Origin: Actinomycetota bacterium
GTDB taxonomy: Bacteria > Actinomycetota > Actinomycetes > S36-B12
Reading direction: 5' to 3'
Assembly (NCBI GenBank): GCA_016870515.1
Contig: VGBL01000014.1
Span: 1-46,888, forward strand
DNA length: 46,888 nucleotides
The notes beneath the pieces were generated by a model that was given only the letters and a program-made list of their open reading frames with translations, had not been told where the DNA came from and did not search any database. Both the position numbers and the translations under genes were made by a program. Below are positions 17,832-27,218 of the stretch, piece by piece (the first letter of the stretch is position 1; every line of letters begins with the position of its first letter).

Positions 17832-19994
17832 GTGAGCGACAACATGTTTTGCTGGGAGAAGGATGCCGACAACGTCGTCACCCTGACGATGGACGATCCC
17901 GGGGCCAACGCCAACACCCTCAACGACACGTTCGTCAACTCGCTGGAGGCGACACTCACTCGCCTCGACGCGGAGAAGGACGACATCGCTGGGGTCATCG
18001 TCACCAGTGCGAAGAAGACCTTCTTCGCGGGCGCTGACCTCAACCTCATCATCCAGGCCACCGATGCTGATGTCCCGCGGCTCGATGCCGAGAGCGCGCG
18101 ACTGAAGGGCCTCTTCCGCCGACTCGAGACCTTGGGCAAGCCGGTCGCCGCCGCCGTCAACGGCGCCGCGCTCGGCGGCGGCCTCGAGATTGCGCTGGCC
18201 TGCCACTATCGCGTCGCCCTCGATGCCAAGGGCAGTGAGATCGGCCTGCCCGAGGTGAGCCTCGGACTGCTTCCCGGTGCCGGTGGAGTCGTACGCACGA
18301 CGCGCATGTTCGGCCTGGCCAAGGCGCTCATGGAGGTGCTGCTGCAGGGCCAGCGGCGCAAGCCTGCGGCCGCCCTTGAGGTCGGCCTCGTCGACGAGGT
18401 TGCGTCCACGCCCGAGGAGATGCTCGCGGCGGCTAAGCGGTGGTTGCTCGAGCATCCCGAGGCCGTGCAGCCGTGGGATGCGCCCGGTTACAAGATTCCC
18501 GGTGGCGCGCCATCCAATCCGAAGCTCGCAGCGATGCTGCCTGCTTTCCCGGCCAACCTGCGCAAGCAGATCAAGGGCGCCCCGATGCCAGCGCCGCTGG
18601 CGATTATGGCCGCTGCCGTCGAGGGGGCGCAGGTCGACTTCGCCAACGCCGAGAAGATCGAGACGCGCTACTTCATCAGCCTGGCCACCGGTCAGGTCGC
18701 CAAGAACATGACGCAGGCGTTCTTCTTCGACCTGCAGCACATCACCAAGGGTGGTGCGCGACCAGAGGGTTATGCCCCCTATGAGCCGACCAAGGGCCTC
18801 ATCATGGGCGCCGGGATGATGGGCGCGGGCATCGCCTACGTCTGCGCGCGCAATGGCATCGAGGTCGTCCTCGTCGATACCACGACGGAAGCAGCCGAGA
18901 AGGGCAAGGCCTACTCCCAGGGCCTGCTCGACAAGGCAGTCTCGCGCGGCAAGATGACCGAGGCCGCACGCGACGAGGTGCTGGCGCGCATTACGCCGAG
19001 CGACTCGCTCGACCTGGCCAAGGGGGCCGACTTCGTCATCGAGGCCGTCTTCGAAAACCAGGCCCTCAAGCACGAGACCTTCGGCCGCATCGAGCACGTC
19101 GTCGCCGACGATGCCCTACTCGCCTCCAACACATCGACGCTGCCCATCACCGGACTGGCGGAGGGCGTCAAGCGCCCCGACGACTTCATCGGCATGCACT
19201 TCTTCTCACCGGTCGACAAGATGCCGCTTCTGGAGATCGTGGTCGGTGAGAAGACATCCGACGCCGCAATCGCCAAGGCCCTCGACATAGCGGCGATCAT
19301 CAAGAAGACGCCCATCGTGGTCAACGACAGCCGCGGTTTCTTCACAAGTCGCGTGATCGGCACGTTCATGGGCGAGGCCGTGGCCATGCTCGCCGAGGGC
19401 GTGCCCGCACCGTCGATCGAGCAGGCCGCGCTGCAGTCCGGCTATCCCACAGGTCCGCTCGCGCTCTTCGACGAGGTGAGCCTGACCCTCGGACGTCGCA
19501 TCCGCGAGGAGGGTCGCATCGCCATGGAGGCCGCCGGCGAGTCGTTCCCCGACCATCCGTCCTACCCCGTGATCGACCGCATGGTCGTCGACTTCGACCG
19601 TGGTGGTCGTGCCGCTGGGGCTGGCTTCTACGAATACGCGGAGGGCAAGCGACTGGGCCTGTGGGACGGCCTCGTGGAGCACTTCGGCGGCGACAACCTC
19701 GACATGCCCTTCGATGAGATGCAGGAGCGGATGCTCTTCGCCGAGGCCATCGAGTCGGTCAAGTGCTATAACGAGGGCGTGCTGCGTTCGGTGCCGGAGG
19801 CCAACATCGGCTCCATATTCGGCATCGGCTTTCCGCCGTGGACCGGCGGCGTCCTGCAATACATCAACGGCTACGAGGGTGGTCTGGCCGGATTCGTTGC
19901 TCGTGCACGCGAGCTCGCGGCGACCTACGGCGACCGTTTCTCGCCGCCTCCCTCGCTCGTGGCGTTGGCAGAGTCGGGTGGCCGCTACTCCTGA
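17832..19994 (+). CDS. fadB: Multifunctional enoyl-CoA hydratase / 3-hydroxyacyl-CoA dehydrogenase
   Basis: 720 aa from GTG 17832. Residues 10-200 are a crotonase domain with FFAGADLNLI and GAALGGGLEIALACHYR (oxyanion-hole glycines) and GLPEVSLGLLPGAGG with the catalytic Glu. Near residue 326 GAGMMGAGIAYV starts the Rossmann NAD-binding fold of 3-hydroxyacyl-CoA dehydrogenase, with SNTSTLPI and GMHFFSPVDKMPLLEIV (catalytic His). The C-terminal dehydrogenase domain follows. The enzyme hydrates 2-enoyl-CoA and oxidises the hydroxyacyl product in the cytoplasm, feeding the thiolase encoded upstream. Confidence 0.94.
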   Translation: MSDNMFCWEKDADNVVTLTMDDPGANANTLNDTFVNSLEATLTRLDAEKDDIAGVIVTSAKKTFFAGADLNLIIQATDADVPRLDAESARLKGLFRRLETLGKPVAAAVNGAALGGGLEIALACHYRVALDAKGSEIGLPEVSLGLLPGAGGVVRTTRMFGLAKALMEVLLQGQRRKPAAALEVGLVDEVASTPEEMLAAAKRWLLEHPEAVQPWDAPGYKIPGGAPSNPKLAAMLPAFPANLRKQIKGAPMPAPLAIMAAAVEGAQVDFANAEKIETRYFISLATGQVAKNMTQAFFFDLQHITKGGARPEGYAPYEPTKGLIMGAGMMGAGIAYVCARNGIEVVLVDTTTEAAEKGKAYSQGLLDKAVSRGKMTEAARDEVLARITPSDSLDLAKGADFVIEAVFENQALKHETFGRIEHVVADDALLASNTSTLPITGLAEGVKRPDDFIGMHFFSPVDKMPLLEIVVGEKTSDAAIAKALDIAAIIKKTPIVVNDSRGFFTSRVIGTFMGEAVAMLAEGVPAPSIEQAALQSGYPTGPLALFDEVSLTLGRRIREEGRIAMEAAGESFPDHPSYPVIDRMVVDFDRGGRAAGAGFYEYAEGKRLGLWDGLVEHFGGDNLDMPFDEMQERMLFAEAIESVKCYNEGVLRSVPEANIGSIFGIGFPPWTGGVLQYINGYEGGLAGFVARARELAATYGDRFSPPPSLVALAESGGRYS

Positions 19995-19995
19995 C

Positions 19996-20631
19996 GTGGC
20001 GAGCCCCGCCAGGCCCGACAGCAACGGTCCGGCCGGATCTCCGGGATCCTCGGGGCTCACCACGCGCATGTCGGCGGATGCTCGTCGCGCGCAACTCATC
20101 GAGGTCGGCTGGGAACTCCTTCAGTCCCGGCCCATCCATGAATTGCCGCTCGACGAAGTGGCCGCTGCCGCGGGTATCTCGCGAACGCTGCTCTTCCATT
20201 ACTTCCCGACGAAGGCGGACTTCTACTTCGCGGTCGTCTCCACCATGGGCCAGCGACTGCTCCGTCCGCCGCGCCTGCCGGAGGGTCTCGGGCCGGTCGA
20301 GCGCATTCGCACCCTGGTGGACGGCTTCGTCCGGCTGGTCGAGCGCAATCGCATGAGCTACACGGCGCTCGTGCGGGGAGCGGGCGGCGGCGACCAGCGC
20401 ATCGTCGACCTGATCGCCGACACCCGTGATGCCCTCGTGCCACGGTGGCTCGACGCAGCGGCAACGTCGGATGCCTCCCCGCTCACCTGCCTGGTCGTGC
20501 GCGGATGGCTCGTGGGGATGGAGGAAACCGTGATTGCATGGGATTGTGCGACGGTGTCGCGCGATGCCCTGATCGATCACCTTACTTCGTCTTTTCTTGC
20601 TGAGATCTCGTTGGCGCAGACTGGCTCATGA
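19996..20631 (+). CDS. TetR-family regulator
   Basis: 211 aa from GTG 19996, one base after the fadB stop; ATG 20068 (187 aa) is a good alternative since the first 24 residues are low-complexity. The DNA-binding domain contains LDEVAAAAGISRTLLFHYFPTKADFYF, the classical helix-turn-helix and YF-xK-xxL ending of TetR proteins. The remainder is a helical ligand-binding domain. Being in the same transcript as fadA/fadB, it is likely to sense an acyl-CoA and control this operon, though no operator could be pointed out. Confidence 0.85.
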   Translation: MASPARPDSNGPAGSPGSSGLTTRMSADARRAQLIEVGWELLQSRPIHELPLDEVAAAAGISRTLLFHYFPTKADFYFAVVSTMGQRLLRPPRLPEGLGPVERIRTLVDGFVRLVERNRMSYTALVRGAGGGDQRIVDLIADTRDALVPRWLDAAATSDASPLTCLVVRGWLVGMEETVIAWDCATVSRDALIDHLTSSFLAEISLAQTGS

Positions 20632-21173
20632 GCATGTACCCCACCGTCGTGATCGTCCGTCATGCGGAGAAGCCCGAGTCCGGCGGGCCGCACGGTGTGG
20701 ATCACCACGGCTCACCGAGCGGGCGCGGCCTTACTCCGCGCGGGTGGTCTCGTTCGGGTGCCCTTGCCGTGCGCATGGCCCACGCGGGAGGCGCCGGAGA
20801 CGTCCTGCCCAAGCCTGAGGCCGTCTACGCGACCGGCACGGACGCTCATCACGAGAGCGATCGTCCGCGCCTGACCGCCCATGTCGTCGCCGATCGCCTC
20901 CAGCTCCACATGCTCTCCCACCTCGGTCGCGGTGATGAGGCGAAGCTCGTGAAGGAGGTCGTCGCCGCGGGCGTGCCGACGCTCATCGTGTGGGACCACG
21001 GCCATATCCCGACGCTGACCAAGGCCTTCCCGCTCGTGAGCGACGTTGATGTGCCGGAGGCCTGGCCCGAGGATCGATTCGACCTCTTTTGGCTCCTCAC
21101 TCCGAGCGATGAGGGCTACACGCTGACGATCCTGCCTCAGGAGCTGCTCGCCGGCGACGCGTCGACGACCTGA
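20628..21173 (+). CDS. Histidine phosphatase superfamily protein
   Basis: 181 aa; the ATG overlaps the TetR stop (ATGA). The N-terminal VIVRHAEKPESGG gives the phosphate-pocket Arg-His of the branch 1 histidine phosphatases, and VWDHGHIPTL carries the second histidine. The middle (YATGTDAHHESDRPRLTAH) is shorter than in cofactor-dependent mutases. Substrate unknown. Related small proteins often sit in operons without a clear link to the neighbouring pathway. Confidence 0.75.
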   Translation: MSMYPTVVIVRHAEKPESGGPHGVDHHGSPSGRGLTPRGWSRSGALAVRMAHAGGAGDVLPKPEAVYATGTDAHHESDRPRLTAHVVADRLQLHMLSHLGRGDEAKLVKEVVAAGVPTLIVWDHGHIPTLTKAFPLVSDVDVPEAWPEDRFDLFWLLTPSDEGYTLTILPQELLAGDASTT

Positions 21174-21209
21174 TGCGCCAGGTGCCACTCAACACGGGGG
21201 TGGACGCCC

Positions 21210-21215
21210 TACTGT
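21210..21215 (+). promoter_or_regulatory. -10 hexamer for leaderless start at 21222
   Basis: TACTGT followed by 6 nt and the ATG of the membrane protein. Confidence 0.5.
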
Positions 21216-21221
21216 CAGGGC

Positions 21222-21638
21222 ATGACCGAAGCTGATCTCCGCGATATCGGCGGGGTGGCGGCGTCGGCCCGGATCATTCGCCTGGTCCTGAGCGTGGGCG
21301 CCGCGTTCTTCGTCGTCACCGGCCTGCTCCTGCTGGTGCTCCCCAGCGCCTTCGCGGGCTGGATCGGATTTGAGTCGACCGACGCTGTCGACTGGTGCCT
21401 GCGCATGCTGGGCGCCGCCCTGATTGGCCTCGCCGGCCAGATGTGGCTGGTACGTCGGGCCGGCAATCACCCGGTGCTGGGCGCCGGTGCCGTCATGATC
21501 GTGGCGGGCGGCCTGATGACCATCCTCACGGTGACCCTGCCGGGTGAGTGGACCCTCGTGAGGTGGGCACTCCTGGGCGTGGGGCTCGTCTTCGTGCTTG
21601 TCTACGCCGTGCTCCTGGTGCTCGCCCGACGCACCTGA
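21222..21638 (+). CDS. Small four-helix membrane protein
   Basis: 138 aa. Four hydrophobic segments at about 18-42, 55-75, 82-102 and 110-133, with short loops and an Arg-Arg-Thr C-terminus. The pattern (VLSVGAAFFVVTGLLLLVLP followed by a polar loop) resembles DUF4345-like membrane proteins, but the assignment is weak. No catalytic residues evident. Own leaderless-type promoter, so not necessarily co-regulated with the beta-oxidation genes. Confidence 0.7.
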   Translation: MTEADLRDIGGVAASARIIRLVLSVGAAFFVVTGLLLLVLPSAFAGWIGFESTDAVDWCLRMLGAALIGLAGQMWLVRRAGNHPVLGAGAVMIVAGGLMTILTVTLPGEWTLVRWALLGVGLVFVLVYAVLLVLARRT

Positions 21639-21666
21639 CGTCGTGCAACGCGGGGTGTCATCGCAC

Positions 21667-21672
21667 TACCTT
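21667..21672 (+). promoter_or_regulatory. -10 hexamer for leaderless start at 21679
   Basis: TACCTT followed by 6 nt and the ATG, which decides the start of the secreted protein in favour of 21679 over 21598. Confidence 0.5.
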
Positions 21673-21678
21673 CGGTGG

Positions 21679-22803
21679 ATGCCCGTGAGCCGACCCCTGC
21701 TAGCCGCCGCCGTTGCCGCGGGTTCGGTCGTGATGGGCCTGCTGACCGCACCGGCCGTGCAGTCGGTGGGAGTGCTGCCCGCTGACGCCGACCGTCGCTG
21801 CGCCTGGCCGATCGTCTATCCCAAGGGCGCCAACTACGCCTGGCCCGACACCAATGCCGCCTATATCAACCAGGCCGTCGTCATCGGCCCCAAGGAGAAA
21901 GTCGTCATCACCGGCCGCGATCCCAAGGCCCGCTACTGGTCGATCACGACCTACAACTACGAAGACCGCGAGGTCATCGACCAGGTGAACGACGTGACCG
22001 TCAAGCGAGCCAAGGGCGGCTCCTGGACCGTCACCGTGAGCCCGAAGCAGAACGCCAAGGACCCAAACTCGCTGCAGGCCGCTCCGCTGCCGGCCGCTGG
22101 TCAGTCGCCGTCCTTCAAAAACGTCACGATCATCATGTATCGCGTCTACCTCTCCGAGGTGGCCGGATACACGGGAGGCCCGCTCCCCACGGTGACCTTG
22201 CATCACGACAACGGCGCGCAGGGAATTCGCACTGAGCGGCTCAAGCCCTGCGCGGGCAAGCAGATACGGCCACCCGACGAAGTACCGATCCTCGACAAGG
22301 CCGAAGGAGTGCCGAGCTACTACTTCGTCAGGGCGCCCGGTGGGCGCCTCTATCCGAGCTACGACACGTCATACCTCGCTGCCGACGTGCCCTACGACCC
22401 GTCCACGATCCTGGTCGTGCGCGGCAAGGCCCCAGCTGCGCGAAAGGACGTGCGCTACTGGTCGCTCTGCCAAAACATCAACGTGCCGCCGCTTCCGGTC
22501 GTCGACTGCGCGAGCGATCGCGAGATCGCGCTCACCGATGGCTACTACACCATCGCCATCGTCGGCCCTGGTCAGGTGGCCGATCGCACGGCGTATCCGG
22601 GAGTGACCTTCCTGGACTGGGCCGACCCCGATGTGAGCGAACCACTGCCCAATGCCTTCCTGATCGTGCGCAATATTCTCCCGTCGAAGTCCTTCGCCTA
22701 TGGCATCGACAAGGTCGCACTCGGCCAGCCAGCTTCCAGCACCATGGGCGACTACGCACCCGTCATCGAGCACGTGGCCCTTGCCGAGTTAGCTGCTCGC
22801 TAG
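21679..22803 (+). CDS. Secreted protein of unknown function
   Basis: 374 aa. Start set by the -10 box 6 nt upstream. Residues 1-28 form a signal peptide. The mature part contains WPDTNAAYINQAVVI, VVITGRDPKARYWSITTYNYEDREVID and a later related block (TILVVRGKAPAARKDVRYWSLC), suggesting two similar beta domains; four cysteines are present. The style is that of DUF1254/DUF1214-type beta proteins, without certain assignment. Its TAG stop and the stop of the convergent Nudix gene share the palindrome CTAG (22800-22803). Confidence 0.75.
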   Translation: MPVSRPLLAAAVAAGSVVMGLLTAPAVQSVGVLPADADRRCAWPIVYPKGANYAWPDTNAAYINQAVVIGPKEKVVITGRDPKARYWSITTYNYEDREVIDQVNDVTVKRAKGGSWTVTVSPKQNAKDPNSLQAAPLPAAGQSPSFKNVTIIMYRVYLSEVAGYTGGPLPTVTLHHDNGAQGIRTERLKPCAGKQIRPPDEVPILDKAEGVPSYYFVRAPGGRLYPSYDTSYLAADVPYDPSTILVVRGKAPAARKDVRYWSLCQNINVPPLPVVDCASDREIALTDGYYTIAIVGPGQVADRTAYPGVTFLDWADPDVSEPLPNAFLIVRNILPSKSFAYGIDKVALGQPASSTMGDYAPVIEHVALAELAAR

Positions 22804-23282
22804 CGACCCTCGCCCAGGATCCGGATCAGATCGGGTAGCGCCTCCTCGAACGGCCCGAAGAGCGGGATGCTGTCGAGGTCGTCTATCGGCCACCATTGCG
22901 CCTCATCGTTCTCCAATGACAAGGTGGCGTCATAGTGCGGGCGCTCGTCGACGAACGCGCAGCACGTGTGATAACTCCAGACCCCGAGCTCGACGACCAC
23001 CTCGTGGATGCCCGCGAGGCGCCAACCTGGCGGAATCGCGCCGATCTCCTCGTCGAATTCACGAAGGGCCGCCTCGACCGGCGTCTCCTCGGCATCGATC
23101 GCGCCGCCGGGCACGGACCACAGGCCATTGCCGCCGTGCACCCAGTGGGCCCGGCGCGCAAGGAGCAGCCGATCGACGTCATCGTCATCGCGATGGCACA
23201 GCAGCATGCCGGCGGCGCCGTAGCGCCCCCACATCACGCGACCACTGGCTAGCGTGATCCACCCGTCGCCGGAGCGTGGCAC
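22800..23282 (-). CDS. Nudix hydrolase
   Basis: 160 aa from GTG 23282, which overlaps the ppa stop by one base (TAGTG). The Nudix box is complete: it starts at GGAIDAEE, continues through PVEAALREFDEE and ends IGA, with all Glu ligands for the metal. The family cleaves nucleoside diphosphates linked to another group, and this one is probably a sanitising or salvage pyrophosphohydrolase. Translational coupling to inorganic pyrophosphatase is functionally sensible, since either family produces or removes pyrophosphate or phosphate. Confidence 0.88.
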   Translation of the reverse strand: MPRSGDGWITLASGRVMWGRYGAAGMLLCHRDDDDVDRLLLARRAHWVHGGNGLWSVPGGAIDAEETPVEAALREFDEEIGAIPPGWRLAGIHEVVVELGVWSYHTCCAFVDERPHYDATLSLENDEAQWWPIDDLDSIPLFGPFEEALPDLIRILGEGR

Positions 23283-23785
23283 TACTTCTCCGTTTTGTCG
23301 TAGCGCTCCCAGGACTCGCGGATCTCCTGTTCGGCCTCCTCGCGTCCGACCCAGGTCGCGCCCTCGACGGACTTGCCGGGCCCGAGGTCCTTGTAGACCT
23401 CGAAGAAGTGCTGGATCTGCAGTCGATCGAACTCGGCCACGTGGCAGATGTCGCGGAGCTGATCGAGGCGTGGGTCGATGAGCGGCACGCACAGCAGGCT
23501 GTCATCGCCATCGGCTTCGTCGGTCATGCGAAACATCCTGACAGTAGGGCAGCGGATGACGATGCCGGGGAATGTCGGTTCTTGCACGAGGACGAGCGCA
23601 TCGAGCGGATCGCCGTCCAGCCCGAAGGTGTCGTCCACGAATCCATAGTCGTGCGGATAGCGGGTGGGGGTGAAGAGCATGCGGTCGAGCCTGATGCGGC
23701 CCGTCTTGTGGTCCATCTCGTATCCATTGCGACTGCCAGCGGGGATCTCGATGGTGACGTCAAGTTCCAGGGGCGCGGATGTCAC
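23282..23785 (-). CDS. ppa: Inorganic pyrophosphatase
   Basis: 167 aa, family I soluble pyrophosphatase, hydrolysing PPi to two phosphates and driving biosynthesis. Signature GLDGDPLDALVLV with metal-binding Asp residues; YEMDHKTGRIRLDRML and YPHDYGFVDDTFG are also conserved. Start GTG 23785 follows GGAGGAGG. Divergent from dacB, with 40 bp between the starts. Confidence 0.96.
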   Translation of the reverse strand: MTSAPLELDVTIEIPAGSRNGYEMDHKTGRIRLDRMLFTPTRYPHDYGFVDDTFGLDGDPLDALVLVQEPTFPGIVIRCPTVRMFRMTDEADGDDSLLCVPLIDPRLDQLRDICHVAEFDRLQIQHFFEVYKDLGPGKSVEGATWVGREEAEQEIRESWERYDKTEK

Positions 23786-23812
23786 GGGGCCTCCTCCGAG
23801 GGCTGACTGGCC

Positions 23813-23818
23813 TAGTGT
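23813..23818 (+). promoter_or_regulatory. -10 hexamer for leaderless start at 23826
   Basis: TAGTGT, then 7 nt, then the GTG of dacB. Lies inside the 40-bp gap shared with the divergent ppa gene. Confidence 0.5.
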
Positions 23819-23825
23819 TCCCTAC

Positions 23826-25151
23826 GTGCTGGGCGCTCGGTGGCGGGATAGGCGTACGCCTTCGGTGATTCTGGGATCCCTCGTGGTCGTGGGCGCCCTG
23901 GCGATGCCAGCGTCGGCCGCCGGAATCTTTGGACCTGCCGGTCCGGTGCTTCCGCCCGCCAGCACCACCGCCAGCACAGTGCCGCTGCCCGCATACGTTG
24001 CCGCCGCGCTCGAGGGCCCGCTGTCCGATGACGTGCTCGGCCCGTCGGTGGGTGCCGTCGTCATCGACGTGTCGACGGGGGAGGTGGTGTTCGACCAGAC
24101 CGGAGAGCAAGCACGATCCACCGCGTCCAACGAAAAGGTCTTCACCGCTGTTTCCATCCTCAGTGCGCTCGGCCCTGATCACCGCATCACGACCACCGTC
24201 ACATGGGATCCATCGACCTCGGTGCTCACCCTTGTGGGAGCTGGCGATCCCACTCTCGCCTCCGTGGCCGCGGAAGGGTCGTCGCTTGATGCTCTCGCCA
24301 GCCAGGTGGTCGGCGAAGTTACTGACAAGGAGACGATCACCCTGCGCTACGACACGTCGCTCTTCAGCGGGCCCGCTCTCGGTCCCGGATGGGACTCGTC
24401 GTATCCCAAGCTCGGCGTCGCCGCGCCCGTGTCGGCGCTCATTGTCAATCGGGCACGCGTGCCCGGCATGGACGCCCGCAATAGCGATCCGGCGCTGGCC
24501 GCCGCGGGCGTGTTCGCGCAGCTGCTGACCCAGCGAGGCCTGGCCATCGACGGTCCCGAACCGGGTACGTCGGTCGGCAGCGTCATCGCCGAGACCGCGT
24601 CGATCCCGCTCGCGACCATGGTCGAGACCATGCTGACCGAGTCGGACAACGACATGTCCGAGCAGCTCGCGCATCTCGCTGGTGCCCAGTTGACCGGCAC
24701 GGGGACCTTCGAGTCCGGTGGTCAGGCGACCAAGCAGGCACTCACGTCACTGGGCGTACCCGTGAGCGGACTCGTCTCGGTCGATGGCAGCGGGCTGTCC
24801 TACGAGGATCGGGCTTCACCCCTGACCCTCGCCTCGGTGATCGCCACCGTCGCCGGCGATGCGAGTCCCGCGTGGAGTTGGCCGATCATCACCGGCTTGC
24901 CCATCGCCGGGCTCACCGGCACCTTGAACGACCGATTCCTCGATCCGGACTCCGCTTCGGGAGCCGGCGTTGTGCGCGCGAAAACCGGCACGCTGATCGG
25001 GGTGTCAACGCTGGCGGGCACGGTCGTCGACGCCGACGGTCGTCTTCTGGCATTCGCGTTCATGGCCGATGAGGCCGTCGATGTCGAACTGTCTCGCGCG
25101 GCCCTCGACCGCGCCGCGGCAGCGCTGGCAGAGTGCTCCTGCTCCGGCTAG
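23826..25151 (+). CDS. dacB: D-alanyl-D-alanine carboxypeptidase / endopeptidase (PBP4, peptidase S13)
   Basis: 441 aa from GTG 23826. A signal peptide or anchor lies at about residues 12-35. Active-site motifs of the serine penicillin-recognising fold: SNEK (SxxK, in ARSTASNEKVFTA), SDN (SxN, in LTESDNDMSEQLA), and AKTGTL (KTG). Between the first two lies the family's extra domain (about 110-300). The protein trims or cleaves peptidoglycan peptides outside the membrane. dacB followed by the DUF2342 gene and tilS is a standard actinobacterial order. Confidence 0.93.
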   Translation: MLGARWRDRRTPSVILGSLVVVGALAMPASAAGIFGPAGPVLPPASTTASTVPLPAYVAAALEGPLSDDVLGPSVGAVVIDVSTGEVVFDQTGEQARSTASNEKVFTAVSILSALGPDHRITTTVTWDPSTSVLTLVGAGDPTLASVAAEGSSLDALASQVVGEVTDKETITLRYDTSLFSGPALGPGWDSSYPKLGVAAPVSALIVNRARVPGMDARNSDPALAAAGVFAQLLTQRGLAIDGPEPGTSVGSVIAETASIPLATMVETMLTESDNDMSEQLAHLAGAQLTGTGTFESGGQATKQALTSLGVPVSGLVSVDGSGLSYEDRASPLTLASVIATVAGDASPAWSWPIITGLPIAGLTGTLNDRFLDPDSASGAGVVRAKTGTLIGVSTLAGTVVDADGRLLAFAFMADEAVDVELSRAALDRAAAALAECSCSG

Positions 25152-25161
25152 CGGGGCGACG

Positions 25162-25167
25162 TACAGT
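25162..25167 (+). promoter_or_regulatory. -10 hexamer for leaderless start at 25174
   Basis: TACAGT, then 6 nt, then GTG; it lies immediately after dacB, so the tilS-hpt group has a promoter of its own. Confidence 0.5.
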
Positions 25168-25173
25168 CAAGGG

Positions 25174-26193
25174 GTGACCGACCTCGTCGACTGGCAGCTC
25201 GCCCGGGCCACCGGCTTTCGATTCGCACCGGCGGGCCCGCAGGCCTCGCGCGAGGACGTCGACACCGTTGTCCGCCAGTTGCGCCGTGCGAGCGAGCGCG
25301 CCGTCGAGCCCGTCCACGACGTCACCGGCCTGTCGGCTCCCTTCGAGGAGCACCGATCCGTCGTGGTAGGGCGGCCCGAGTGGATCTCCTCCAACATCGA
25401 GCAGTTCCGCACGGCTATCGAGCCCGTCGCGCATCTTATGCGCGATCGCGAGCCGAGTCCCGTTGCCCAGGTGATCGGCTCGCGCGTCACCGCTGTGCAG
25501 ATGGGGATCGTGCTGTCGTGGCTCTCCAGCAAGGTGCTGGGTCAGTTCGAAGCGTTCGGTGGCCAGGGCCGGCTGCTACTCGTCGCACCCAACATCGTGC
25601 ATGCGGAGACCCAGCTCGGAGTCGACCCCACTGACTTCCGGCTCTGGGTGTGCCTGCACGAAGAGACGCATCGCGTGCAGTTTGGCGCGGTGCCGTGGCT
25701 TTCCGGCCACTTCACGGCAGAAGTCCACGCCTACCTCAAGGCCGCCGACCTCAACGCGAGCAGCGCCATCTCGCGTGCCGTGTCGGGCCTGCGCTCAGGC
25801 CAGCGCGGGACAGGTGGCCTGTTCGACCTCGTGCAGACACCTGAGCAACGCGCCGTGCTGGATCGGCTCACCGCGCTGATGTCGCTGCTCGAAGGTCACG
25901 CCGACTTGGTGATGGATGCCGTGGGCCCTCGAGTCGTCCCTTCGGTCGATGTCATCAGGGCCCGATTCCAAAAGCGGCGCCACGAGGCGGGCACGCTGGA
26001 CGGCGCTTTGCGACGACTCCTCGGCCTCGACGCCAAGCTCCGGCAATATACCGATGGCGCAGCCTTCGTCGAGGGCGTCGTCGATCGCGTGGGCATGTCG
26101 GGCTTCAACGCGGTGTGGACCTCGCCCGACACGCTCCCGCTTCCCGAGGAGATCCACGAGCCGGAGCGGTGGGTACGCCGGGTGCACGGATGA
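25174..26193 (+). CDS. Zinc-dependent metalloprotease-like protein (DUF2342)
   Basis: 339 aa from GTG 25174, set by the -10 box upstream. The motif HEETHRVQF near residue 160 is the HExxH zinc site of this actinobacterial family, with a later Glu in LLEGHADLVMD as the probable third ligand. The N-terminal DWQLARATGFRFAPAGP is typical of the family, which is sometimes labelled coenzyme-F420 associated. Function and substrate are not established. Four-base overlap with tilS. Confidence 0.88.
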   Translation: MTDLVDWQLARATGFRFAPAGPQASREDVDTVVRQLRRASERAVEPVHDVTGLSAPFEEHRSVVVGRPEWISSNIEQFRTAIEPVAHLMRDREPSPVAQVIGSRVTAVQMGIVLSWLSSKVLGQFEAFGGQGRLLLVAPNIVHAETQLGVDPTDFRLWVCLHEETHRVQFGAVPWLSGHFTAEVHAYLKAADLNASSAISRAVSGLRSGQRGTGGLFDLVQTPEQRAVLDRLTALMSLLEGHADLVMDAVGPRVVPSVDVIRARFQKRRHEAGTLDGALRRLLGLDAKLRQYTDGAAFVEGVVDRVGMSGFNAVWTSPDTLPLPEEIHEPERWVRRVHG

Positions 26194-27218
26194 CCGAGGA
26201 GCGCCTCGCCGTACGCCGCGCCCTGCGTGCATCGCTCGCCGGCCTCGACGTCAATGCGCCGGTGCTCATCGCCTGCTCCGGGGGAGCCGATTCGCTGGCG
26301 TTGGCGCTGGCCGCCGCCGACGAACGTCGGTCGACGCACCGGCCCACGTGTGCGGTCGTCGTCGATCACGGGTTGCAGGACGACTCGGCCGAGGTGGCGC
26401 GCGTCGCGGCCGATGTATGCCTGCGCGCTGGGCTCGAACCGGTGGAGATCGTTCGTGTCGAGGTGGTGCGCGGCGCCGGAAGCGGGGGCCTGGAGTCAGC
26501 GGCGCGAGATGCGCGCCGGTCGGCCTTGGTGGCAGCGGCCCAACGCATGAAGTGCGCGGCGATCCTGCTGGCGCATACCCGCGACGACCAGGCCGAGACC
26601 GTGCTCTTGAGGCTCGCTCGCGGCTCCGGGGCGCGATCCCTCGGTGCAATGGCGCCCGTCGACGGACTTTGGCGCAGGCCGCTCCTGGACCTACCGCGGT
26701 CAGTAGTCCGAGCCAGCCTTGGCGGTGAGCTGGCCTGGGACGATCCGCACAACGCCGATCCGGGGTTCGCCCGCGTCCGCGTCCGGCGCACGGCGCTGCC
26801 AGCGCTCGTCGATGCACTCGGCCCCGACGTCGTCGACGGACTGGCTCGCTCAGCGCGACTTCTCCATGATGACGCCGATGCCCTGGATGACCTTGCCGAC
26901 AACGCGCTGGCCCACCTGCTGATCGAGGTGGTCGACGGCCTGGCCGTCGATGCGAAAGCGCTCGCCTCGCTGCCAAGGGCGGTCCGCACACGGCTGCTGC
27001 GGCAGGCGGCGGTGCGCGTCGGCGTGCCGCCAGGTGACTTGACGCTCACGCACGTCGATCGCGTCGAAGCGTTGGTCTCCGACTGGCACGGGCAGGGGGC
27101 TGTCGACCTGCCCGCCAATGTCGGAGCGTGGCGCGCGTATGACAGGCTGACGCTCGGACGCGTCGATTCGGTAAGGGAGCGACGAGACCGCACCGCCCAA
27201 CGAGCCCCCGAGGAGTGA
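26190..27218 (+). CDS. tilS: tRNA(Ile)-lysidine synthetase
   Basis: 342 aa from ATG 26190 (ATGA overlap). The N-type ATP pyrophosphatase P-loop SGGADSLALA at residues 30-39, VVDHGLQDDS and AHTRDDQAETVLLRLARGSG (with the conserved HTxDDQ-like segment) are diagnostic. It attaches lysine to C34 of the minor tRNA-Ile so that AUA is read as Ile rather than Met. The chain is short compared with E. coli TilS, as in other actinobacteria. Coupled to hpt by a GTGA overlap. Confidence 0.94.
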   Translation: MTEERLAVRRALRASLAGLDVNAPVLIACSGGADSLALALAAADERRSTHRPTCAVVVDHGLQDDSAEVARVAADVCLRAGLEPVEIVRVEVVRGAGSGGLESAARDARRSALVAAAQRMKCAAILLAHTRDDQAETVLLRLARGSGARSLGAMAPVDGLWRRPLLDLPRSVVRASLGGELAWDDPHNADPGFARVRVRRTALPALVDALGPDVVDGLARSARLLHDDADALDDLADNALAHLLIEVVDGLAVDAKALASLPRAVRTRLLRQAAVRVGVPPGDLTLTHVDRVEALVSDWHGQGAVDLPANVGAWRAYDRLTLGRVDSVRERRDRTAQRAPEE